A DNA stretch of 62,722 bases from positions 1 to 62,722 of the forward strand of contig NZ_JADEYH010000028.1 of assembly GCF_017114865.1 (NCBI RefSeq), read 5' to 3'. This DNA is from Streptomyces verrucosisporus (GTDB lineage Bacteria; Actinomycetota; Actinomycetes; Streptomycetales; Streptomycetaceae). The position numbers and the translations under genes were made by a program. Below the pieces are notes generated by a model that saw nothing but the letters and a program-made list of their open reading frames with translations, was not told the origin of the DNA and ran no database searches. Below, one piece after another: positions 26,688-37,512 of this stretch (position 1 is the stretch's first letter; each line of letters starts with the position of its first letter).

Positions 26688-26729
26688 CCGCCGTGCGCGC
26701 ACCGGGGTGGCGGGGTGCGCGCACGGCGG
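26688..26729 (-). terminator. hairpin after the GH81 gene
   Basis: A perfect 16-bp inverted repeat (26688-26703 with 26714-26729) with a 10-nt loop lies 25 bases beyond the GH81 stop codon. Confidence 0.65.
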
Positions 26730-26753
26730 GGCCCGGTCATCCGGGGAGGGGTG

Positions 26754-29549
26754 TCACCCGAAGGGGACGGTCAGCACCGAGCCGGAGCCGACCCGGAGCT
26801 TCGCCTCGCCGTCGCCGATCACGCCCCAGACCTCGACGCGGACCGTTCCGCCCCGCAGGTCGCCCAGGCTGCCCGAGGCCGACTTCAGGCCGGCGCGGGA
26901 GGCCTCGTACTCCTCCCAGCCGTCCACCGGGTCGGTGGCGAAGTAGCGGTAGGTCTCCACCCGGTCGAAGGTGCCGTCGCCGGTCAGGTCGTACGACACC
27001 CTCGCCTGCTGTCCGAGTCCGACGGCCGTGCCCGCGTCCACCTTCAGGCGGAAACCGGTGGTGCCGCCGGGCTCGTATGCGCCGTCGACGTTCCCGATCT
27101 CGTAGACCAGCGGCCGGTGGGGGGTGCCGTCGTGGTTGGCGCCGCCCGCCGAGGCGATGGTGTCGGCCGACGCGGTGGCGGCCTCGGTGGTGCTCAGCGT
27201 CCCGCCGGAGCGCAGGTGGAAGGTGTCGCCGGTGGCGGGCGGGTCCTGCGGGTCGCCGGGGTCGCCCGGATCCGCCGTGCCGGTGCCGGTGGCCGTGGAG
27301 CGGGCCGGGACGGTCAGCTTCCCGCCGTCGGAGAACGTCACGGTCACCGCCGAACCGGAGTGGTTGTGGGCGACGTAGGTGCGGGTGCCGTCCTTGGCGA
27401 AGACCGCGGCGGTCGGGCTGTCGGCGGTGACGGAGGTGTCGGGGGCGCCGATCGCGTCCAGGGTGGTGACCCAGTGGTAGGTGTGGGCCCTGCTCTCGCC
27501 CGCCTCCGGCTCGTACCCGCCGTTCTGCGCGTCCCAGGCGGCCTTGCCCTTGGCAGGGTCGGCCAGTGCCTGGAACTCCCAGAAGATGTCGCGCCACTCC
27601 ACGGCCGGGCCCCCGTTGGCCTTCTCCATCTCGGCGATGCTGCGCCGGATGGCGTCCTTGTTGCGGGCCAGGTGGAGGGAGCCGCCGGTCACGGGGAGGA
27701 CGTTGATGCCGTGGATCTCCTCGGGGTTGGCCGTCCACCAGGTGGAGTAGGCGCCGCCACTGCCCCAGACCATGCCAACGACGTCGTGGCCGAAGTCCTC
27801 GGGGTAGACCTCCCGGTCGGCGTCGAACCAGTACTGGGCGATGGCCTCGGACTCGGTGGTCAGCAGGTAGACGCCCAGGTCCCGCAGGGAGTCGTCGCCG
27901 GTGGCCGATCCCCACAGGACCAGCCCGGCGCTGAGGTTGACCGACTCCGAGGAGGACTCCTGGTTGTTGCCCGCGGCGAAGCCGGCGTGCCCGGCGGCCC
28001 AGCTGTGGCCGGCGTAGACGTCGAAGCCGCGCAGGAAGGGGAACAGCTCGTCGGTACGGCTGGGGTTGGCGGCGTCCCTCACCAGGGTCTTGACCATCCC
28101 GCCCCACTCGGAGTCGGCCGCCCAGGCCCGGTCGTACTGGGCCACGATGGCGGCTGCCATCACGTAGTACGAGTAGTGGAAGTGGTGGTCGTTGAGTTCC
28201 TTGTCGCTGCCGTAGGAGGCGGGGTAGCCGATGAGGGTGCGCCAGTCGCGGTCGTAGGAGAACTCCGAGGCCCCGCCGACGGTGAACCACTCCTGGAGCC
28301 GCCCCTTGATCAGGCCGAGCAGCTTGTCGCGCAGGCCCGTCTCGCCGATCCGGTCGGCGACCGGCACCAGCTGGGCGAGCTTGCCCAGCTGCTTGCCCGT
28401 CCAGTAGGTGTCGGTGGCGCCGTCGAACGGATCGGCGGCGTTCGCGACCTGTTCGATGTAGCCCTTGAGCCTGGCCTCGTCCACGGCGTCCGGCACGGGC
28501 AGGCCGGGCAGTACGCCGGTGACCTTCTGGGAGGTGGTGAAGGACGCGCCCTCGCGGACCTTCATCTCACCGCGCGGCGAGGCGTAGGTCCAGCCGGTCA
28601 GGGCGTCGGAGGTGTGCAGCCACTGGTGGCGGTAGAGGGCCTGGAGGGTACCGCGCTCGCCGCCCTCCTTGGCCGTCGTGGTCAGGGTGTAGGTGGCCTT
28701 CATCCGGCCGGCGGCCTCGTCGTAGTCCCAGGCCACCTTGGAGCCGGTGACGAAGCTGAAGGCGTACTTGCGGAAGGTGGCCAGTGCGTCCTGGCTGGGC
28801 AGGACGGCCAGCGAGAAGTAGTCCCTGCCGCCGAGGTTCGCGCGGATGTCGGTGCCGGAGACGGTCCAGTCGCTGCCGGAGGGGGCGAACAGCGCGTAGT
28901 GCCGGCCGCCGATGGTGATGCCGAGCACGTTGCCGTCGTCGGCGAAGACGTCCGGGGTACTCGCGGCGGAGATCCGCGCGGCGCCGCCGCTGCCCTGCGC
29001 GTACACGTACGGCAGGCCGTGGCCGATGGTGGCGCGCAGGGTGCGGGAGCCGTCGGACCAGTAGGGGGTGACGGTCCAGTCGCTCCATCCGTCCGCCTTG
29101 GCGTCGGGGGAGTTCAGGCCGGCGAGGCCGAGGGTCAGGTCGCGCTTGTGCGTGAACTCGTACTGGCGGCCCTCGCCCACGACGGCGTGCGAGACGGGGT
29201 AGCCGACCTCCAGGCCGCCGGAGACGGCCCGGTAGGTGAGGGGGTGGCCGTACATGTTCTCGGAGTACGGGTTGTCGGGGTAACGCTGGAAGGCCAGGGA
29301 GGACCACCAGTCGTTGGTGGGCACCGGCCTGTCCGCCGCGGCCGCGGTGACCTTGGGCTTCACCGGCGCCCCGGCGTTGTTCTCCGGCCCGGCGGCCCCC
29401 GCGGGGCGGGTGTCGCTGTAACCGCCCCGGCCGACGGGGACGGTGGCTGCCTGGGCGGTGTCCGCCCCGACGGCGCCGAGGCCGGTGGCGACGGCCGCCG
29501 TGGCCGCCACCGCCGCCAGCAGCGCGGCGGGACGTCTGCGGAATCTCAT
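26754..29549 (-). CDS. secreted endo-1,3-beta-glucanase, GH81
   Basis: A 931-residue exoenzyme of the GH81 laminarinase/fungal-wall glucanase type. The signal peptide is residues 1-35 (MRFRRRPAALLAAVAATAAV). GH81 hallmarks are VPTNDWWSSLAFQRYP near the N-terminus, LNDHHFHYSYYVMAA (about 455) and the catalytic-glutamate loop NNQESSSESVN (about 530). After about residue 760 come a Pro/Asp/Gly linker and a C-terminal beta-rich module, probably a glucan-binding domain I cannot name. AGGAG lies 6 bases before ATG 29549. Control is by the promoter and palindrome just upstream. Confidence 0.93.
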   Translation of the reverse strand: MRFRRRPAALLAAVAATAAVATGLGAVGADTAQAATVPVGRGGYSDTRPAGAAGPENNAGAPVKPKVTAAAADRPVPTNDWWSSLAFQRYPDNPYSENMYGHPLTYRAVSGGLEVGYPVSHAVVGEGRQYEFTHKRDLTLGLAGLNSPDAKADGWSDWTVTPYWSDGSRTLRATIGHGLPYVYAQGSGGAARISAASTPDVFADDGNVLGITIGGRHYALFAPSGSDWTVSGTDIRANLGGRDYFSLAVLPSQDALATFRKYAFSFVTGSKVAWDYDEAAGRMKATYTLTTTAKEGGERGTLQALYRHQWLHTSDALTGWTYASPRGEMKVREGASFTTSQKVTGVLPGLPVPDAVDEARLKGYIEQVANAADPFDGATDTYWTGKQLGKLAQLVPVADRIGETGLRDKLLGLIKGRLQEWFTVGGASEFSYDRDWRTLIGYPASYGSDKELNDHHFHYSYYVMAAAIVAQYDRAWAADSEWGGMVKTLVRDAANPSRTDELFPFLRGFDVYAGHSWAAGHAGFAAGNNQESSSESVNLSAGLVLWGSATGDDSLRDLGVYLLTTESEAIAQYWFDADREVYPEDFGHDVVGMVWGSGGAYSTWWTANPEEIHGINVLPVTGGSLHLARNKDAIRRSIAEMEKANGGPAVEWRDIFWEFQALADPAKGKAAWDAQNGGYEPEAGESRAHTYHWVTTLDAIGAPDTSVTADSPTAAVFAKDGTRTYVAHNHSGSAVTVTFSDGGKLTVPARSTATGTGTADPGDPGDPQDPPATGDTFHLRSGGTLSTTEAATASADTIASAGGANHDGTPHRPLVYEIGNVDGAYEPGGTTGFRLKVDAGTAVGLGQQARVSYDLTGDGTFDRVETYRYFATDPVDGWEEYEASRAGLKSASGSLGDLRGGTVRVEVWGVIGDGEAKLRVGSGSVLTVPFG

Positions 29550-29584
29550 GAACGGCTCCTGTGGGGGGTGTGCGTGGAGGTTTG

Positions 29585-29636
29585 TGAGAGCGCTCTCAGA
29601 TCCCGGCAACGTAGATTTCGCCTGACCGTGCGTCAA
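29585..29636 (-). promoter_or_regulatory. GH81 promoter and CebR/LacI-type operator
   Basis: On the minus strand TTGACG (29631-29636), 17 bp, then TACGTT (29608-29613) form a good promoter. The perfect palindrome TGAGAGCGCTCTCA (29585-29598) lies about at the transcription start and downstream of it. It differs from the CebR box TGGGAGCGCTCCCA in two symmetric positions, so a LacI-family repressor is expected. Confidence 0.75.
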
Positions 29637-29739
29637 GATGTTCGACGGAAACAATCTTGAAAAGCCGCCAAGCGTTCAGGAGTTGACACCTTCGCCTCCG
29701 GTACGTCCACCGGGTCCGCGCGGCCGCACCGCACCGGGC

Positions 29740-29895
29740 ATCGGGGACGACGGGGCCACCGTCGGGCGGGGCGACGTCTACGCCCAGACCGCCAGGTGCC
29801 TGGACATCGCGGAGGCGGCACTCGGGGCCGCGGGCGCGTCGCTGGAGGACGTCGTCCGCACCCGTGTCATGCTCACCGACGCGGACAGCCGGCGC
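29740..29895 (+). pseudogene. RidA/YjgF-family gene fragment
   Basis: The plus frame encodes GRGDVYAQTARCLDIAEAAL, then GAAGASLEDVVRTRVMLTDADSRR. This is clearly the middle of a RidA-type enamine/imine deaminase (family pattern QTxRCLxxxEAALxxAGASLxDVVRTRxxxTD). The N-terminal strand and the C-terminal catalytic Arg/Glu region are missing, and the match stops at a terminator-like hairpin. It is a decayed gene. Confidence 0.7.
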
Positions 29896-29902
29896 GGACG
29901 CG

Positions 29903-29936
29903 GAAGGGCGGCGCCTCCGCACAGGCGCCGCCCTTC
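29903..29936 (+). terminator. hairpin terminator after the RidA fragment
   Basis: A perfect 14-bp inverted repeat (29903-29916 with 29923-29936) has a 6-nt loop and a pyrimidine-rich 3' side (CCCTTCCTTC). It probably once ended the RidA gene. Confidence 0.6.
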
Positions 29937-29945
29937 CTTCGGGTG

Positions 29946-29995
29946 CCGGGACCGCCGTTCCCGCCGGTGAGGGTCGGCCGGCGGGACGGTCCCGG
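29946..29995 (-). terminator. hairpin after ppdK
   Basis: Outer arms CCGGGACC/GGTCCCGG (29946-29953 with 29988-29995) and inner arms CCCGCCGG/CCGGCGGG (29960-29967 with 29978-29985) form a two-part stem 25 bases past the ppdK stop. Confidence 0.6.
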
Positions 29996-30020
29996 TGTCA
30001 GGTGGTCCTTGATCAGCCGG

Positions 30021-32759
<2,739 letters not shown>

Positions 32760-33230
32760 GAGAATCGCGCTCCTCGCTGGATCCCCTCGGCGGAGGCCGG
32801 GGGAAGGCTGCCCTGACGGCGGGGAGCGTACCCAGATCGAAGGATTTCGAGTATGGCCACCAGTGGTCCATAGGGGCGTAACCGCTGATCCGCCGAAGGA
32901 TCGAAAGTAAAGGCTGATTCAAGTGGTTCAAGTTGATCCATTCACTACTCGAAGCCTTCGATGCGCTGAGTAGTTGATTCGAGCCACTGTCGCCACCCTG
33001 AGCGATATCCGCGGCGTCCGATTGAACGGAACAGGTATGGCACCGAGTGCCACTCTTTGAAAAGTGCAGGACCGTTCTGAGTGCTCATATGAGCATGAGC
33101 CTTATCAGAGTGGCGAGCATCACCCTCTTGACGGGCTCGGTATCTCAGCCATTGGACACATAAGGGAGCTACGCCGCTCGAATGAGCGCCCGGTAGACGC
33201 GCCCCCGCCCGGCCACTCCGGCGCCCCGCC
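32760..33230 (-). other. long, low-GC ppdK upstream region
   Basis: 471 bases with no recognisable gene. By my count 32881-33180 is about 54% GC, far below its neighbours. It contains a tandem 9-bp repeat (GATTCAAGT at 32916, GGTTCAAGT at 32925), the palindrome TCGAAGCCTTCGA (about 32949-32961), the flanking pair ACTACTC/GAGTAGT, and several TCGAA/TTCGA repeats. A minus-strand frame from about 33085 down to a TAG at 32945 (beginning MSTQNGPALFKEW) is open for 47 codons but matches nothing I know. Candidates are a structured leader, a multi-site operator, or a relic of foreign DNA. Confidence 0.5.
32904..32931 (-). promoter_or_regulatory. candidate ppdK promoter with tandem repeat operator
   Basis: On the minus strand TTGAAC (32926-32931), 16 bp, then TACTTT (32904-32909). 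The -35 element lies inside one copy of the 9-bp tandem repeat (32916-32933), so a dimeric regulator binding the repeats would touch RNA polymerase directly. Transcription would start near 32897, giving a leader of about 138 nt. Confidence 0.45.
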
Positions 33231-34436
33231 TCACAGCCCCATGGCGGCCAGCCGGGCATCGGCCCGCTCCGGCGCGTACAGGTGCTCCACGACCATCGCC
33301 CCCGCCCCCACCAGACCCGCCCGCTCCCCCAGCCGGGAGGTGACCACGGTCAGATGAGCGGTGCTGCGGGGCATCGCCCGCTGGTAGAGCAGCTCGCGCA
33401 CCCCGGTGGTGAACGGGGCGCCGGCCAGATCGCCCGCGATCATCAGCACTCCGGGGTTGAGCACGGTGACGACGGTGACCAGCACCTCACCCACCCGGCG
33501 CCCCGCCTCCCGGGCCAGCCGCACCGCGTCGGGCTGCCCGGCCGCCAGCAGCTCGCGCACCCCGGTGCCGGAGGCGGCCGGAACGCCGGAGCCGGTCAGC
33601 CGCGTCGCCAGCGCCCACCCGCTGGCGACCGCCGCCAGGCAGCCGTACGAGCCGCACATGCACAGCGCGTCGGGCCGGTCGTGCAGTCTGATGTGCCCGA
33701 TGTCCCCCGCGCCGCCGTCGATGCCGCGGTACATCTCGCCGTCCACCACCAGCCCCGCGCCGATGCCGGTGGAGACCTTGACCAGCAGGAAGGCACCGCA
33801 GTCGCGCCAGCCGGTGCGCTGCTCGGCGTACGCCATGAGGTTGGCGTCGTTCTCCACCAGCACCACGGGGCCCTCGCCGTCCGCACCGGTGTGCCGCAGA
33901 TACGCCCGCCGCATCCGCTCCGGCACCGGGTAGCGGTCCCAGCCCGGCATGATCGGCGGCTGGACCACCTGCCCCGACTCCCACTCCACGGGCCCCGGCA
34001 CCGAGACCCCGATGCCGCAGACGTCTCCCGGCGCCGCCCCCGCCCGCTCCAGCAGCGGCGGGAACCACCTCGCCACCCGGTCGATCACGTTCTCCGGGCC
34101 GTCCTCGATGTCCAGCGACCCGGTGTGCTCGGCCAGTACCCGGCCGTTGAGGTCCAGCGCGGCGGCCAGCCCGTGCCGGGTCTCCACGTCCACGGCGAGG
34201 ACCACGGCGTGCGAGCCGTCGAACTCCAGGCGGTTCGACGGGCGCCCGCCCGCCGGGCCGCCCACGGGCACGGTGGCGCCGTCGCGGATCCAGCCCGCCC
34301 CGAAGAGCTGGTCGAGGCGGTGGCCGACGGTGGATCGGGACAGTCCGGTGGCACGCTGGAGTTCGCCGCGGGTGGTCGCCTGCCCGCCGCGGATCAGTCG
34401 CAGCAGATGTCCCGCGCTGGATTGGTTCCCGGTCAT
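33231..34436 (-). CDS. ROK-family transcriptional regulator/sugar kinase-like protein
   Basis: A 401-residue ROK protein. An N-terminal winged helix (about residues 5-65, ATTRGELQRATGLSRSTVGH) precedes the ROK kinase fold, with VVLAVDVETRHG, the Zn motif around GDIGHIRLHD and CMCGSYGCLAAVAS, and VLVENDANLMAY. In the zinc motif the usual CxCGxxGC(L)E ends with Ala, not Glu. It is a repressor or activator responding to a sugar, divergent from the glycosidase at 34767, its likely target. Confidence 0.9.
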   Translation of the reverse strand: MTGNQSSAGHLLRLIRGGQATTRGELQRATGLSRSTVGHRLDQLFGAGWIRDGATVPVGGPAGGRPSNRLEFDGSHAVVLAVDVETRHGLAAALDLNGRVLAEHTGSLDIEDGPENVIDRVARWFPPLLERAGAAPGDVCGIGVSVPGPVEWESGQVVQPPIMPGWDRYPVPERMRRAYLRHTGADGEGPVVLVENDANLMAYAEQRTGWRDCGAFLLVKVSTGIGAGLVVDGEMYRGIDGGAGDIGHIRLHDRPDALCMCGSYGCLAAVASGWALATRLTGSGVPAASGTGVRELLAAGQPDAVRLAREAGRRVGEVLVTVVTVLNPGVLMIAGDLAGAPFTTGVRELLYQRAMPRSTAHLTVVTSRLGERAGLVGAGAMVVEHLYAPERADARLAAMGL

Positions 34437-34766
34437 ACGGCCATCTTCTCCACCCCTCCCGGCCGCCGCCGTCCCGCCCCTGTCGAACGCCCTGCTCAGC
34501 CCCCGTCCGCCCGCCCGCCGTGCGCACCCGGCCGACCCCCGCGCCCTCCTGTGTCGGGTCTCACAGCATCACTTCTGCCTTTTCACGAGACAGAACCATA
34601 GGCTTATGGAGGCGTAACCTAGGAGTCGTACAGACACCGGAGTTCTCGTGGAGCGCGTCGCCCAGTCCACCGACACCCCCATATGCCCACCCGCCCCCCG
34701 GGCCGGGGGGCCACGGCCGTGCGCGGCACGCTCCACCGCCCGCTCCGGCACGGGTGCGGCGGTCCG
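34437..34766. other. divergent ROK/glycosidase promoter region
   Basis: 330 bases with no gene. A less GC-rich core (34560-34625) contains the inverted repeat CCATA-GGCT-TATGG (34596-34609), the best operator candidate for the ROK protein. Promoter hexamers are not clear on either strand. Confidence 0.45.
34596..34609. repeat. inverted repeat, possible ROK operator
   Basis: CCATA (34596-34600) and TATGG (34605-34609) around GGCT in the lowest-GC part of the divergent region. Short, so it may be chance. Confidence 0.35.
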
Positions 34767-36242
34767 ATGAAGCCCGTCCCGCTCCCCCTCACCACGGCCC
34801 GGCCGTTCATCCCCGCCCAGCGGCCGCCCGTCGGCGTCACCGCGGCCGAGCTGCGCCAGGCCGCGCGCCAGGTGCTGCTGCGCAACTGGACGGGCGCCTC
34901 GACCGTTCCCTCCCGCAGCCTGTACCCGCACCAGTGGAGCTGGGACTCGGCGTTCGTCGCGATCGGCCTGCGCCACCTGTCGGCGCCGCGCGCCCAGCGC
35001 GAGCTGGAGACACTGATGGCCGCCCAGTGGGGCGACGGCCGCGTCCCGCACATCGTCTTCAATCCGTCCGTGCCGCTCGGCGCGTACTTCCCCAGCCCGG
35101 ACTTCTGGCGCTCCTCGACCGCCGGGACCGGGGCCGGGGCGCCCGGGCACGTTGAGACCTCGGGAATCGTGCAGCCACCCGTCCACGCGCTCGCCGCCTG
35201 GCTGGTGCACCGCGCCGACCCGGCGACCTCGCGGCGGCGCGGCTTCCTCAGACGCCTCTACCCGCGGTTGGTCGCCTGGCACCGCTATCTGACCGCTCAC
35301 CGCGACCTGGGTGGGCACGGACTGGTGTCGGCCGTCCACCCGTGGGAACCGGGCATGGACAACAGCCCGGCCTGGGACGCCCCCCTGTCCCGGGTGGAGC
35401 CGGCCGACCCCTGCTCCTTCCGCCGCTGCGACCTCGACCACGGCTCGGCCGCCGACCGCCCCACCGACCTGGACTACGGCCGGTACGTGCGGCTGGCGGC
35501 CGACTACCGCGACCACGGCTACCGGGACGCCGACGCCCCGCACCCGTTCGCGGTGGAGGACCCCGGTGTCAACGCCCTGCTGATCGCCTCCGAGCACGCC
35601 CTGGCGCAGATCGCCGCCGAGGTCGGGGCCGAGGGCCCGGAAGGCGACCCCGGCGGGCACCGCGCACGGGCCGCGCGGCTGACCGGCGCCCTGGTGGGAC
35701 GCCTCTGGGACGAGCACAGCGGCATGTTCCTGTGCCACGACGTACGAGCCGGGCACAGCGGCGAGCCGATCCGGGAGCGCAGCGCCGCCGGACTGGTGCC
35801 GCTGATCGTCCCCGGTCTGCCGCAGCGCATCGTCCGCACACTGCTGCGCACCGTCGGCGGCGAGCACTTCGGGCTGGGCGACACCGTCCGCCTGGTGCCC
35901 AGCTACGACCTGCAGGGCCACGCCTTCGACTCGTGCCGCTACTGGCGGGGACCGGCCTGGTTCAACGTCAACTGGCTGGTGGAGCGGGGACTGAGGCAGT
36001 ACGGGCACACCAACCGGGCCGACTCCCTGCGCGCCGCGGTGCTGGCCTCGGCCGCCGCCTCCGGCTTCGCCGAGTACGTCGACCCGCACACCGGAGCGGG
36101 CCGGGGCGCCCGGGAGTTCAGCTGGACGGCGGCCCTCTGCCTGGACCTGCTCTCCCGCACCGCCGACCGGTCCGCGGACCGCGCGGCGGTGCGCACCGGG
36201 ATGCGCGTCGGGGCGCTGGTGCGCAGCGGCACGGCGGGCTGA
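34767..36242 (+). CDS. six-hairpin (alpha/alpha)6 glycosidase, MGH1/GH63-like
   Basis: A 491-residue cytoplasmic protein. LYPHQWSWDSAFVAIGLRHL, then VPHIVFNP, then HPWEPGMDNSPAWD and the late RYWRGPAWFNVNWLV are the catalytic-face motifs of the mannosylglycerate-hydrolase-like GH63 group. The acid pair is likely the Asp in WSWDSA/MDNSPAWD and a Glu near the C-terminus (REFSW). The sugar released is unknown; alpha-linked mannose or glucose is typical. ATG 34767 is used; ATG 34683 would add 28 Arg-rich residues. Expression is probably set by the divergent ROK regulator. A terminator follows directly. Confidence 0.8.
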   Translation: MKPVPLPLTTARPFIPAQRPPVGVTAAELRQAARQVLLRNWTGASTVPSRSLYPHQWSWDSAFVAIGLRHLSAPRAQRELETLMAAQWGDGRVPHIVFNPSVPLGAYFPSPDFWRSSTAGTGAGAPGHVETSGIVQPPVHALAAWLVHRADPATSRRRGFLRRLYPRLVAWHRYLTAHRDLGGHGLVSAVHPWEPGMDNSPAWDAPLSRVEPADPCSFRRCDLDHGSAADRPTDLDYGRYVRLAADYRDHGYRDADAPHPFAVEDPGVNALLIASEHALAQIAAEVGAEGPEGDPGGHRARAARLTGALVGRLWDEHSGMFLCHDVRAGHSGEPIRERSAAGLVPLIVPGLPQRIVRTLLRTVGGEHFGLGDTVRLVPSYDLQGHAFDSCRYWRGPAWFNVNWLVERGLRQYGHTNRADSLRAAVLASAAASGFAEYVDPHTGAGRGAREFSWTAALCLDLLSRTADRSADRAAVRTGMRVGALVRSGTAG

Positions 36243-36249
36243 ACGGGCT

Positions 36250-36272
36250 CCCGGGGCCCCGAAGGCCCCGGG
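36250..36272. terminator. bidirectional hairpin between the glycosidase and dus genes
   Basis: A 9-bp perfect inverted repeat (CCCGGGGCC with GGCCCCGGG) with a 5-nt loop lies between convergent stop codons at 36242 and 36285. Confidence 0.6.
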
Positions 36273-36284
36273 GCCTGGGCTGGT

Positions 36285-37427
36285 TCAGCCGCCGGAGGTG
36301 TCCAGCTCGGCCTCGGCCGCGACGCCCGCGCGGTCGTGCGGGTCGTCCAGCCAGCCGTCGGGCAGGGCCACCCGGTTGCGTCCGGAGGTGCGCCCGCGCG
36401 GGCCGTCCGCGCCCTTCGGCCACGGCTGGTCCGGGTCGAGTTCGCCCAGCAGGTCCTCCAGCTCGGCGAGCGAGGACGCTACGGCCAGCTTCCGGCGCAT
36501 CTCGGAGCCGACCGGGAAGCCCTTGGTGTACCAGGCCACGTGCTTGCGGAAGTCGATCACCCCGCGCGCCTCGTCCTCCAGCCACTCCCCCAGCAGCCGG
36601 GCGTGCCGCAGCATCACCGCGGCGACCTCGCCGAGGGAGGGCTCGGCCCGCTCCGGCCTGCCCTCGCAGGCGGCCACCAGATCGCCGAAGAGCCACGGCC
36701 GGCCCAGGCAGCCGCGTCCGACCACGACGCCGTCGCAGCCGGTCTCGCGCATCATCCGCACCGCGTCGTCGGCCGACCAGATGTCGCCGTTGCCCAGCAC
36801 CGGGATCTCGGGCACGGCCTCCTTCAGCGCGGCGATGGCGTCCCAGTCGGCGGTGCCGCCGTAGTGCTGGGCGGCGGTGCGGCCGTGCAGGGCGACGGCG
36901 GTGACGCCCTCCTCCACCGCGATGCGCCCGGCGTCCAGATAGGTGAGGTGGTCGTCGTCGATGCCCTTGCGCATCTTCATCGTCACCGGCAGCCCGCCGG
37001 CGCCGGTGACGGCCTCGCGCAGGATGGCCCGCAGCAGGTTCCGCTTGTACGGCAGCGCCGAGCCGCCGCCCTTGCGGGTCACCTTGGGCACCGGGCAGCC
37101 GAAGTTGAGGTCGATGTGGTCGGCCATGTCCTCGTCGGCGATCATGCGGACGGCCTTGCCGACGGTCGCCGGGTCCACTCCGTAGAGCTGGATGGAGCGC
37201 GGCTTCTCGGTCTCGGCGAAGTGGACGAGCCGCATGGTCTTGGCATCCCGCTCGACCAGTGCCCGGGTGGTGATCATCTCGCTGACGAACAGTCCCCGGC
37301 CACCGCTGTACTCGCGGCACAGCGTCCGGAACGGCGCGTTGGTGATCCCGGCCATCGGCGCGAGGACCACGGGTGGCCGGACCGTGTGCGGACCGATGGC
37401 GAGCTGCTGTGACATGGGGGCGGGCAT
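36285..37427 (-). CDS. dus: tRNA-dihydrouridine synthase (DusB-like)
   Basis: A 380-residue FMN enzyme that reduces uridines in tRNA. VVLAPMAGITNAPFRTLC opens the TIM barrel. SIQLYGVDP and DLNFGCPVPKVTRKGGGSAL follow, with the catalytic Cys in NFGCP. Later motifs are ALHGRTAAQHYGG, VLGNGDIW and GVVVGRGCLGRPW (phosphate site); a helical tRNA-binding domain ends it. The start at 37427 is favoured by family N-termini; ATG 37415 is an alternative and ATG 37463 is unlikely. The C-terminal ~50 residues are an Asp/Gly-rich extension. Confidence 0.94.
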   Translation of the reverse strand: MPAPMSQQLAIGPHTVRPPVVLAPMAGITNAPFRTLCREYSGGRGLFVSEMITTRALVERDAKTMRLVHFAETEKPRSIQLYGVDPATVGKAVRMIADEDMADHIDLNFGCPVPKVTRKGGGSALPYKRNLLRAILREAVTGAGGLPVTMKMRKGIDDDHLTYLDAGRIAVEEGVTAVALHGRTAAQHYGGTADWDAIAALKEAVPEIPVLGNGDIWSADDAVRMMRETGCDGVVVGRGCLGRPWLFGDLVAACEGRPERAEPSLGEVAAVMLRHARLLGEWLEDEARGVIDFRKHVAWYTKGFPVGSEMRRKLAVASSLAELEDLLGELDPDQPWPKGADGPRGRTSGRNRVALPDGWLDDPHDRAGVAAEAELDTSGG

Positions 37428-37512
37428 CCTCGTGGTCGCTCGGGAGCGGGGGGCGGTCCTCAATTGTCCCCCATCCGGAGCGCTCCCCCGTATGCCCCCG
37501 CCCCCGGCGGGG

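Larger units (their letters stand above)
29550..30020. other. intergenic region between the GH81 and ppdK genes
   Basis: 471 bases containing the GH81 promoter and operator (29585-29636), a RidA-like gene fragment (29740-29895) and two hairpins (29903-29936 and 29946-29995). No intact gene is seen. Confidence 0.6.

Noticed and set aside
26421..29660. 1079-codon plus-strand open frame
   Set aside because: Antisense to the GH81 gene, Gly/Val/Gln-rich shadow sequence without domains.
33121..33180. Minus-strand CTGAGA near ACC, reminiscent of a TPP riboswitch
   Set aside because: The other thi-box elements and the downstream gene class are missing.
37477..37486. GGAGCGCTCC, a CebR-like 10-bp core upstream of dus
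   Set aside because: Flanks do not extend the palindrome to the 14-bp CebR box and dus is not a cellulose gene.
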